Source: an uncultured Bacteroidia bacterium (GTDB lineage Bacteria; Bacteroidota; Bacteroidia; Bacteroidales; Prolixibacteraceae). Taken from it: DNA of 35,060 bases. The notes below the pieces were generated by a model. That model saw only the letters and a list, made by a program, of their open reading frames with translations, was not told the DNA's origin and ran no database searches. Positions 8,178 through 16,453 of this stretch are shown here, in pieces. Every line of letters starts with the position of its first letter. Within the stretch, counting starts at the first letter, position 1. Location: positions 1-35,060 of the forward strand of contig CAIYPA010000088.1 of NCBI GenBank assembly GCA_903927965.1, given 5' to 3'. The position numbers were made by a program, and so were the translations under genes.

Positions 8178-8903
8178 ATGAAAAAAGCACTATTTCTTTT
8201 ATTGGTTACATTAATTACCAATTGCTCATTTGCCTGTGATTGTGGAACCTGGGGCAAGTTGTTGGTACGCATACCAGCCGGATCAACCAGGTACGATTGT
8301 GGCAGCAAGATTGAATGGCCATGTAATCAGCCATTTTCCTTTACAAGCACCTACCAATGTACGCCAGCCAATGAGGCTTGTCAGGCAAAGAGTTCCTGGG
8401 ACGTTAAAAATGAAGCCGGTGTAGTAATCAAATCCGGTATTGGGACCAATAGCCTTAACGATGGTTTCAACCTCCCGGCAAGTGGAAAATACATTCTTAC
8501 CTTGCATGCCAGTTGCAATGGAATTATATGCAAGCCCTGTATTTATACCATAGTTGCCAATTGTCCCACTGTCTGTAACTGCGGAAACTGGGGTCAGCTT
8601 TTAGTTCAAGTTCCTGCTGGTTCAGCCAGATATGATTGCTTCAGTCAAATTAACTGGAAAGCGAATCAACCGCTTTCATTTACTAGTACTTACCAGTGTA
8701 GTCCAAACAACGCAGGGTGTCAGGCAAAAACAACCTGGGAAGTGAAGTCTGCCACTGGTACAGTAATTAAGTCAGGAACCGGTACTAATAACCTCAGCGA
8801 TGGTTTCAATCTCCCATCAAATGGCATTTTTTCACTTACCTTAAACGCAAGTTGTAACGGAATTGCCTGCAAACCATGTGTTTATAAAATAGTAATTCAG
8901 TGA
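8178..8903 (+). CDS. secreted cysteine-rich protein with two tandem repeats
   Basis: A 241-aa exported protein beginning MKKALFLLLVTLITNCSFAC. The mature part is two copies of a ~113-residue unit (bases 8235-8573 and 8574-8903). Each copy starts C-x-CG-x-WG-x-LLV and continues through PAGS-x-RYDC, FTSTYQC, CQAK-x-x-W-x-VK, GFNLP and ASCNGI-x-CKPC-x-Y. The evenly placed cysteines suggest disulfide-stabilised beta domains outside the cytoplasm. The cysteine just after the hydrophobic stretch could instead mark a lipoprotein, but the preceding SFA is not a good lipobox. ATG 8178 is chosen because it places the signal peptide at the N-terminus. I do not recognise the family. It opens the run of secreted genes. 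Confidence 0.85.
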   Translation: MKKALFLLLVTLITNCSFACDCGTWGKLLVRIPAGSTRYDCGSKIEWPCNQPFSFTSTYQCTPANEACQAKSSWDVKNEAGVVIKSGIGTNSLNDGFNLPASGKYILTLHASCNGIICKPCIYTIVANCPTVCNCGNWGQLLVQVPAGSARYDCFSQINWKANQPLSFTSTYQCSPNNAGCQAKTTWEVKSATGTVIKSGTGTNNLSDGFNLPSNGIFSLTLNASCNGIACKPCVYKIVIQ

Positions 8904-9044
8904 TCTTTACGCTGTATTCAAATACTCAAAACAATAGAACAGAACTATAATCAGGATTAGGAATAGAGAAATAATCAATTGATCTGCCAATATTTCAGAT
9001 TGAAAATGCCAGATGTTTTTAATTACATAAATGAAACAATAATC

Positions 9045-10727
9045 ATGAAAAAAACAATCTTATTATTTTTATTATTGATTGCTATTCAGGGGTTTACACA
9101 AAATTATCCGATTACCGGCATTAATATTACACTGCCAGCCAGCCCGGATGCCAATACAGCCAACTGGGGAACAGGCACCTCCATGCTTACGATTACTGCT
9201 TCAACAAAAGCAGAGAATGGAAGGGTTGCGCCAAATGTCATCGAAAGTAAAATACTGGTAATCATTAAGAAAGGCGGCTCTAAAGTGTGTGGCGATTTCA
9301 ATAGTAACACTGCACCTGCTGCAGGATTCAATACTTTGACAAAAGTGTGGAGTGGTGCCAATGCCGCTTCTTTATTGGGAAAAGGTTGTGTCCTGGCCCC
9401 GGGTGATTATGAGCTTTGTGTGCAGTTTTTTGGATATGCGCTAGCTAAAAATGGCGCGGTAAGTGATGAGCAATGTAAACCTTTTACAATCAGGGGAAAT
9501 GATCAACAAGCCTATCAACCGCCTCAAGCTATTGTACCGGCAGATGGAACTTCATTGACAGAAGCGGATATCAAAAAGCCCATCACTTTCAGGTGGACAC
9601 CTGTGATACCCAGACCGCAGTATCCTGTCACTTATCACTTATCGGTATGGCAATTGATGCAGGGACAAACCGGAGTTCAAGCCATGAAGTCAAATTCGCC
9701 AATCATTGAAAAGGATGTTGACAATCTGACGCAGGTGGTTGTAACTGATTTAATATCAGTCTCTTGTAAAGCACCTTATCTGTGCAGTTTTATCTGGAAT
9801 GTTCAGGCAATCAATAAAGAACGTAAAGGAGTTGGCACCAACGATGGGAAAAGCGGGTCAAATCAATTTAAACTCTTGTCTTCGGATGTTAATATCACTA
9901 ATTTTCAGATTGCATGTGTTTCTTATGGCGTATATAGCTATACACTTAAAGCAGAAAATCCCGGCAACGGGCAATTCTTTACAAATTCTATCGCTTTTAA
10001 CAGTTCGGGCGGATCTATTACTTTACCTACATTTAGTCCGGTTGTACCCGGCACGACCATCAGCAATGGAAGTCCTGTATCCTTTACAGGGACTTTTCAT
10101 TACAATGGGACTTATCCGGCGGCGATTTATTCAAAAATCAGTGGTTATCAGGTAGGAAATACTAACCTTACCAGTACTGACACAGATCAGGATACGTTAC
10201 AGGCCTGTTTGTGTAAAGATTGTGACAAGGCCATATTCAATTTTACGGCTACCTCCATCACGCCAAGCAGTGGCAACAACAGTAGGTTCAACCTGGCAGG
10301 GAATATCAATGTGACCGGTTTGCCTTCTGTTTACGGGATAGAGCTTCAGATTCAATCGTATGATTATACTCCGAATCCAGTAGCCTGTTCAAATGGTGTC
10401 ATGAATATTGAAAACTCAGGTATGTTTTTAATTCCTGGAACGACCATCAATAGTAGTTCATTAATTCAGATTTTTAACGAAACCATATCCGGTAGCCCAT
10501 CCACCAACAACAACGCCAGCAAGGATATCAAATATACCAGTGCCACCCCTCTTGGTGGAAGTATTCCTGTTAATCTGTTGATTGGATTGCCTGGACCAAT
10601 TTCGGCGTTAGGATCTGATTGCTGCAAAATAAAGTACAATGTTTGCATCAGTGTAAAAGTTTACTACGACAGAAGTTCTTGTAAATCATGTCTATTTACA
10701 AAATGCTTTCAATTTTCCAACCAATAA
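9045..10727 (+). CDS. secreted TANFOR-like protein with cysteine-rich C-terminal domain
   Basis: This 560-aa protein has a clear signal peptide (MKKTILLFLLLIAIQGFTQ). Residues ~20-160 form a beta-rich domain ending in LAPGDYELCVQFFG. Residues ~170-245 carry an Fn3-like segment with ITFRWTPVIPRPQYPVTYHL and GQTGVQAMKSNSPIIE. This segment recurs in the 15552 gene and resembles the region after TANFOR domains of Bacteroidota. From ~388 to the end is a cysteine-rich domain (CLCKDC, DCCKIKYNVC, CKSCLFTKC) that recurs at the C-terminus of the next gene product. No T9SS sorting domain is visible. Start chosen at ATG 9045 for the signal peptide. The next gene begins 11 bp downstream. The TANFOR assignment is from memory of the pattern and is tentative. 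Confidence 0.85.
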   Translation: MKKTILLFLLLIAIQGFTQNYPITGINITLPASPDANTANWGTGTSMLTITASTKAENGRVAPNVIESKILVIIKKGGSKVCGDFNSNTAPAAGFNTLTKVWSGANAASLLGKGCVLAPGDYELCVQFFGYALAKNGAVSDEQCKPFTIRGNDQQAYQPPQAIVPADGTSLTEADIKKPITFRWTPVIPRPQYPVTYHLSVWQLMQGQTGVQAMKSNSPIIEKDVDNLTQVVVTDLISVSCKAPYLCSFIWNVQAINKERKGVGTNDGKSGSNQFKLLSSDVNITNFQIACVSYGVYSYTLKAENPGNGQFFTNSIAFNSSGGSITLPTFSPVVPGTTISNGSPVSFTGTFHYNGTYPAAIYSKISGYQVGNTNLTSTDTDQDTLQACLCKDCDKAIFNFTATSITPSSGNNSRFNLAGNINVTGLPSVYGIELQIQSYDYTPNPVACSNGVMNIENSGMFLIPGTTINSSSLIQIFNETISGSPSTNNNASKDIKYTSATPLGGSIPVNLLIGLPGPISALGSDCCKIKYNVCISVKVYYDRSSCKSCLFTKCFQFSNQ

Positions 10728-10738
10728 ACAGTAAGGAT

Positions 10739-13700
10739 ATGAAATCTATTATAACTCAATTCAGGTTTTCATTTTTAACCTTGATCGCCTTTTTCTCTTT
10801 CCTGAATGTACAAGGCCAAACCATTGTTTCAAGTGATGTATGCAACAGTTTTGGCCAACCCTCAGAGGTTAGTTTGAAAAACAGTTCCGGCGCCCCATTA
10901 TTAGGCGAAAAAACCGGACTCGATTTTAACCTCCTCGTTGATGTTCCAGGTGGAATTTGTCAGGGTGGTCATTTTAACATTACCGTCACCACATCGGCCA
11001 ACCTTCAATTAGGAACCCAGGATCCTAACTATCCTTTTATTGCAGGAAGTACGCCAAATCAATACGTTAACGGAGGATTGATCACATCCAACAGCGGACA
11101 GGGGATCAATATTCCATTCCGGTTTTTACCGGGAGTTACCTGTAACGACGAACTGGGCACATTCGATATTACGACAACCTTAACCTGTACAGATGGTTCG
11201 GTTAAAACCTGTACTTTTAAGCAATTGTCATTAAAAGCCATTGCACAAAATTACTGGAAGGTAGAAAAGACCCATGTTTTTGGCAATTTATCAGGTGGTG
11301 GAATATATTGGGACGTGATTATCAGCAGTACAAATCCAAATCCAGGCATTGGCGATTTAAATATTTACAGTGGTTCAATTCAGGATGTAGTCTCCAGCGA
11401 TGCGATTGTTTCAGTGGCCGGTGGAAGCATGTCCGGACTTACAGGATTGAATACCCCTACTGCCTCATGGTTTACGGGAACGATATTAAGTACCACATCT
11501 ATAGTCATTTATCATGTTCAGACTTATAGTTGTAAACCTACAGGAACGGTGGTAAAGAATTGTGTGAATTATGATTTTTGTCTCGGGAAAGAGATTAAGA
11601 TGCATCCTTATGATCCATTGGAGAAAAAATTTCCCGGTGGTCCCGTAGGCCCCATCCAAAAACTTTGCTGTGAGAGAAAAACAGGTCAGGCCTGTGCTTC
11701 TGTAACATTAACAGGTACAGCAACCAATAGCGCAAATTTCGGAAAATCTTTAACTTATGGTACTAACCTGAACTATGCCCAGGGATGTGAGGGTGAATAC
11801 CAGATCAATGTCTCAAATAATGGAAATATCCCATTGAACAATCTGATCATCACCGATAATTTCCCTGCCGGGATCAACGTCTCTCAAATCAGCGTATCTG
11901 CCTATAACACGACAATGGGTTATGATGTTCCTACCGGAACCCCTTCATCACCGTACACTACTTCAGGCACCAATTATTCACAGTCATGGAGTTCGGGTTA
12001 TCCGACTAATTTTAAACTGACGACCAATTCAGGGGTACTTCTTGGCGGTTCTATAACTATCCTAATCAAGTTTACAATTACGGCCCCTGCAGGTACAGTC
12101 ATTTCAAATTGTGCAGATTTAAATTTTCAGGGAACTTACAATGGATGGAGCAACTGGTGCAATATTACCCTGCCACCGATAGGAAGTGGAACTGCTTCAC
12201 ACAGTTGTATTCCGTTCACCGTTCAGCAGCCCAAAGCAATTCCAGGTATCCGTAAATGCATCACCAATGGTTTGGGATCCTTTAGTGTCGGGGATGTTAT
12301 CCCTTTTCGGATCGTTGTTTCAAATCACGGGGCGGCAAATTTTTCAGGCAACCTTTCCGACTTTTTGGGCGCTCCAACCCTTCAGAATCTGGAACTGGTT
12401 TCCGGATCGGTTACCTATTCTTATGGATTGGCTTCATTCAGTCCCTATACGACCACACCAGGTTGCATTTCCAATTTTTCTAATGTTTCCTCAACCCCGC
12501 CTTCATGGGTATCGGTAACGCAACAGATCGCACAAGACTTAAAATGGACTATCAATAATATGCCCGGCGATTGCCATTTGGAAACTGCGTCTTACCTTAT
12601 CATTGAGTTTAATGCCAAAGTAAAATCACAATCATTTGGTAATTATTGCAATACGGCAACGCTCGTCAATACCGCAACCTCTGCTTCCATCTCTTCCGAT
12701 GCTTGTTACAATATCAGAAGAAGCGCCATCATTACAACTACCAAGCAGGAGAGTACTACCATGGTGGAACCGGGTCAGTCGTTTAGTTATACAATTGTAG
12801 TTAAAAATGAAGGAAGTGTAGCTTTGAAAGATATCACTGTTGAAGATGCCTTGCCGGATTGTGTCACTTATGTAAGCCGAAGTGCCAATAAACTGGATGT
12901 CAGCGGGAATTCAACTGTTGCCAGCGTAACTCCTGCCGGAGCGCCTCCATATACTTTCCCGGGATTGATTCTTCAACCAGGTGAGAGTGTAGTGGTGACC
13001 ATCAACGTAATCCGCAAATCGAATGATCAGGGTGCTGAATGTTGCAATCCGATGGCAGTAGGAAGGGGCGTCTCAAACGATGCAGTACTGACGCATGTTT
13101 GCTGTCAGGCTCCAATGGTTTGTGTAAAAAGCGGTCTTTGTTGTGACATTAAAGATTTGGAGGTTCAATTTAATACAACCATTATCAACGGAGGTATTGT
13201 TCCGGCATTCTTTATTACATCAGGTCCTTTGCCGGTTCAGGAAATTGATATCACTTTAATGGATTATCATGCTGAATACAGCAATCCATTATGCCAGCCA
13301 ACAAATATGGGAAACCTCACAGGGCATATCCAACCTTTTGTAGGGAGTGACAATAACAACAACTATTGGGATTTCAATTCATTACCGGGCACAGGAACTC
13401 CGTATTTAACCCTTCAGACTGTAATAAACCCTGTAAACAGCGCATTGACCTGGACCGGTACTAACCCAATTGATTTGACAGGTTCATCCTGGGCAACATT
13501 TGCAAACGGGTTAATCGCCTTAAACTTTATTGCCCCTGATATCCTAAACCTTGACTGTTGCGCCGGCCGGGTCTATTATTGTTTCAAAGTCAGGATCAAA
13601 GACGTTGACTGCAATGTTTGTGAAAAGATCGTATGCGGGTCATCAGAAATTCCAAAGAAAAGACAAGCCAGATGGAACAATGAAAAAGCTAAGGATCAGC

Positions 13701-13795
13701 AACAGATTCAATCACTGAAAGTTATCCCTGCAACAAAAGCCAATGGCAGTGGATTACCTGAACTTTTCAGGATCAAGAATCAAATCAAAAAATAG
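10739..13795 (+). CDS. large secreted DUF11-repeat protein with cysteine-rich C-terminal domain
   Basis: A 1018-aa protein with a signal peptide ending near LNVQGQT. ATG 10739 follows a TAAGG motif, a better Shine-Dalgarno than most here. At least three DUF11-type beta domains are visible: near 350 (YQINVSNNGNIPLNNLIITD), near 503 (IPFRIVVSNHG) and near 670 (FSYTIVVKNEGSVALKDITV). Such domains act as extracellular stalk modules. From ~801 to ~970 is a domain like that of the 9045 protein (CCDIKDL, DCCAGRVYYC, CNVCEKIVC), followed by a basic tail of ~45 residues (PKKRQAR, ending IKNQIKK). No type A or B T9SS domain is seen. The barrel gene starts 2 bp after the stop, implying tight coupling. 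Confidence 0.88.
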   Translation: MKSIITQFRFSFLTLIAFFSFLNVQGQTIVSSDVCNSFGQPSEVSLKNSSGAPLLGEKTGLDFNLLVDVPGGICQGGHFNITVTTSANLQLGTQDPNYPFIAGSTPNQYVNGGLITSNSGQGINIPFRFLPGVTCNDELGTFDITTTLTCTDGSVKTCTFKQLSLKAIAQNYWKVEKTHVFGNLSGGGIYWDVIISSTNPNPGIGDLNIYSGSIQDVVSSDAIVSVAGGSMSGLTGLNTPTASWFTGTILSTTSIVIYHVQTYSCKPTGTVVKNCVNYDFCLGKEIKMHPYDPLEKKFPGGPVGPIQKLCCERKTGQACASVTLTGTATNSANFGKSLTYGTNLNYAQGCEGEYQINVSNNGNIPLNNLIITDNFPAGINVSQISVSAYNTTMGYDVPTGTPSSPYTTSGTNYSQSWSSGYPTNFKLTTNSGVLLGGSITILIKFTITAPAGTVISNCADLNFQGTYNGWSNWCNITLPPIGSGTASHSCIPFTVQQPKAIPGIRKCITNGLGSFSVGDVIPFRIVVSNHGAANFSGNLSDFLGAPTLQNLELVSGSVTYSYGLASFSPYTTTPGCISNFSNVSSTPPSWVSVTQQIAQDLKWTINNMPGDCHLETASYLIIEFNAKVKSQSFGNYCNTATLVNTATSASISSDACYNIRRSAIITTTKQESTTMVEPGQSFSYTIVVKNEGSVALKDITVEDALPDCVTYVSRSANKLDVSGNSTVASVTPAGAPPYTFPGLILQPGESVVVTINVIRKSNDQGAECCNPMAVGRGVSNDAVLTHVCCQAPMVCVKSGLCCDIKDLEVQFNTTIINGGIVPAFFITSGPLPVQEIDITLMDYHAEYSNPLCQPTNMGNLTGHIQPFVGSDNNNNYWDFNSLPGTGTPYLTLQTVINPVNSALTWTGTNPIDLTGSSWATFANGLIALNFIAPDILNLDCCAGRVYYCFKVRIKDVDCNVCEKIVCGSSEIPKKRQARWNNEKAKDQQQIQSLKVIPATKANGSGLPELFRIKNQIKK

Positions 13796-13797
13796 AA

Positions 13798-15531
13798 ATG
13801 AACAATCTTATAAAAATTGCCTTCCTACTTGTCTTTTTATCAGCTTTCCAGACCAATGCACAGGAAAAGAAGAAATTCTTCTCTTTGAGCGGCGATATGG
13901 GAGTCTGGTACGAAGGTTATGGGCTCGATAAAACACCCGGGTCACCTTCTCCCGATTTTTATAAGGCAAGACGGCCATGGAACCTGTTCAGATATACCTT
14001 TAATCCGATCTTCACGATTGGTAAATGGGAAATTCCGTTCAATTTCAATTTCAGTCCTGGCTTGAATAATTTCACATTGCCAACTGGATTAAAACAAAAC
14101 TTCTGGCAGTTCCTGACCAATCCGGTCAATAGTTTCGGACTTCGGCCTAAGATCGGCAGTTCAGAGTTTTTGTTGGGAACACAATATCTGAAATACAGCG
14201 ATTTGAGTACAGGAGACCTCGGCGTATTTGGATATGGCATTAACTTATCTCCAGGGAAGTTCAGGATCAAATTGTTCAATGGAGTATCTCAAAGCCCTGT
14301 TGAATATATGGCCCCTTCTATCCAGGTACCTAACGGAGTGACCGGTGCCTATCAGCGCAACCAATGGATGGCACAATTGGGACTTGAAAATGACGGGAAG
14401 TACTTCGCCGGATTCAACTTTATAAAATCGGTTGACAAAATCGGTTCTGTATCAGCACCCCCTTTATTTCCGATAGCCCCGCAGGAGAATATGGTGGTCA
14501 GCTTCTTAGCAAATGCTACTTCCGCAAAAGGGTGGAAGTATCATATAGAGCTTGGTCAGAGCTTTTTTACAAGGGATTTGAATACACCTTTTTCCATTTC
14601 ACCGGTTGAAGATTTCAGGCCATTTCTCAATTCTCACCTCTCAACAGGTAAAGATAACGCAGTAATGTTGGGGGTCACCAAAAAGGGGAGCGACTGGGAG
14701 ATTGGAACAAAATTCAATTACTTCGGTGCAGGGTATTATACGGCAGGTTTTCAGTTTATGAACAACGACAGGATGGAATATCTGCTGAATACACGCTTCA
14801 ATGCATGGAAAAAGAAAGTGAACGTAGTTGCCAGTATCGGCGAACGATTTGGCAATCTGAGCCGTACAGCAGGCCCGGATCGGACTAAGCAGTTGATTGC
14901 CAATGTAAATGTATTTACTCAGTTTAACGATCATTTCAGCCTGAATTCAAGCTTTAACAATTTTGGATTTAACAGTCCGGGAATTTCCGGATACAAAAGC
15001 GTTAGCAATGAGCTTAGTATAAATCCGGTCTATACCTGGAACACAACTTCGATGGCAAACATGCTGAGTGGCACATATACCTGGAGCAAATACGATGAAA
15101 CGATCCTGAATGTGACTACCAATAACAATACCCATACGGCTTTGTTGCTTTACGTCCCTACTTTTTTCAACAGTAAACTCAGTCCCGATTTTAGCATCAT
15201 GTATTTCAAAAATTCGGCGCCGCTTATTAATGTGTCTTTATTTACGGCTACAGCAGGGTTGGGATGGAAAGTGAGCAAAAAGTTTAAAACTAAAGGACAG
15301 TTACAATATACCCTAAGTTCGATGGCTCCATTTACTGCCAATAAAAACCTGCTTGTCACGAGCGGTTTTGACTGGGATATCCTGAAAAAACTGACCTGGC
15401 AGTTAACAGGTACGGCAAATGTTTATCATTTCGGGTCTGAATTGCCCGGAGGTTCTTTAATGCCACCTTATTCCGGCATTCCGGCATATTTGGAGAGTAC
15501 TTTGAGAACCGGTTTACAATACAAGTTTTAG
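13798..15531 (+). CDS. large outer-membrane beta-barrel protein
   Basis: A 577-aa protein with a signal peptide (MNNLIKIAFLLVFLSAFQTNAQ). Alternating amphipathic strands run over its whole length, and it ends in phenylalanine (TGLQYKF), the usual terminal residue of outer-membrane barrels. I estimate 20 or more strands. I see no plug, POTRA or TonB box. It lies between the large secreted proteins and the second TANFOR-like protein, so it may be their outer-membrane partner, for example an anchor or export pore. That role is inferred from operon position only. Confidence 0.82.
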   Translation: MNNLIKIAFLLVFLSAFQTNAQEKKKFFSLSGDMGVWYEGYGLDKTPGSPSPDFYKARRPWNLFRYTFNPIFTIGKWEIPFNFNFSPGLNNFTLPTGLKQNFWQFLTNPVNSFGLRPKIGSSEFLLGTQYLKYSDLSTGDLGVFGYGINLSPGKFRIKLFNGVSQSPVEYMAPSIQVPNGVTGAYQRNQWMAQLGLENDGKYFAGFNFIKSVDKIGSVSAPPLFPIAPQENMVVSFLANATSAKGWKYHIELGQSFFTRDLNTPFSISPVEDFRPFLNSHLSTGKDNAVMLGVTKKGSDWEIGTKFNYFGAGYYTAGFQFMNNDRMEYLLNTRFNAWKKKVNVVASIGERFGNLSRTAGPDRTKQLIANVNVFTQFNDHFSLNSSFNNFGFNSPGISGYKSVSNELSINPVYTWNTTSMANMLSGTYTWSKYDETILNVTTNNNTHTALLLYVPTFFNSKLSPDFSIMYFKNSAPLINVSLFTATAGLGWKVSKKFKTKGQLQYTLSSMAPFTANKNLLVTSGFDWDILKKLTWQLTGTANVYHFGSELPGGSLMPPYSGIPAYLESTLRTGLQYKF

Positions 15532-15551
15532 AAAGAATAAAGTCAAGTTCA

Positions 15552-16451
15552 ATGAAAAAATACACCTATACATTATTGCTCGGATTACTGCTGTCTGGAC
15601 AGTTTTCTCAGGCTCAGATTACACTGAACCTTGCCCTAAACAGCAGGCCGCAGCCCTATCTGGCCGATTGGGTCTATCCCATTAACGGACAAATGATTAT
15701 CACCTATATAGGCGGGACAATCAGTATTGATCCCAATGTAAAAATAAAGACCACCTTGCTGGACCAAAGCGGCGGGATCATTGGCGTATCCAATTTAAAT
15801 GCAGCCCGTGTTTACAATTTGAAGGCTGGGGTCAATCAGTTTACAATGGCAGATGCTCTCCAACTTCAGAATTTGTCTTTATCAGGAAATTTGCAAAACC
15901 TCCTTCAAAGGACAGGCCGTTTGCCAGCCGGACAATATCAACTCTCGGTGGAAGTGGTCAATACCGCCGGCGATATTGTCAGGACAAAGCAAAGCAAACC
16001 ATTTTATGTCGTTTCGTATCAGCTACCGGTTTTAATGCAACCTGCAAACGGAGCTTCGCTGGATGCCCATATTGCACAAAATGTGATTACTTTCAGGTGG
16101 ACAAGTCTTGTACCAACTACGCCGGAACAAACATTTTACCGCATTCAGGTATTTGAAATCCTTCCAGGCCAGACTCCCATGCAGGCATTTCGTGGTAACC
16201 GTCCCTTACTGGATGAACCGGTTGGAAGGGGCATGACACAATACATCTGGCATCCAAACCTGCCTATGCAGGACTCAACAGCCAATAATCAGTTTATCTG
16301 GACCATACAGACACTGGATGCCAAAGGGCTACCAGTCCCTTCTGCGGATATGACCACACAGGGGAGAAGCGAACCTGCCATCTTTGGCATTTTGCACAAG
16401 TCGATTTCAGAAGATCACAACATCAATAAGGATGATCTAATAAAGCATTGA
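15552..16451 (+). CDS. secreted TANFOR-like protein, paralog of the 9045 product
   Basis: A 299-aa protein with a signal peptide (LLLGLLLSGQFSQAQ). Residues ~20-150 are beta-rich and contain PYLADWVYPINGQMIITY and LPAGQYQLSVEV, resembling the TANFOR domain of Bacteroidota surface proteins. The C-terminal half has VITFRWTSLVPTTPEQTFYR and GQTPMQAFRGNRPLLDE, clearly parallel to the FRWTPV and GQTGVQAMKSN segments of the 9045 protein. It lacks the cysteine-rich C-terminal domain. It starts 20 bp after the barrel gene and ends 2 bp before the OmpA gene. The two paralogs may be subunits of one assembly. Confidence 0.82.
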   Translation: MKKYTYTLLLGLLLSGQFSQAQITLNLALNSRPQPYLADWVYPINGQMIITYIGGTISIDPNVKIKTTLLDQSGGIIGVSNLNAARVYNLKAGVNQFTMADALQLQNLSLSGNLQNLLQRTGRLPAGQYQLSVEVVNTAGDIVRTKQSKPFYVVSYQLPVLMQPANGASLDAHIAQNVITFRWTSLVPTTPEQTFYRIQVFEILPGQTPMQAFRGNRPLLDEPVGRGMTQYIWHPNLPMQDSTANNQFIWTIQTLDAKGLPVPSADMTTQGRSEPAIFGILHKSISEDHNINKDDLIKH

Positions 16452-16453
16452 AT

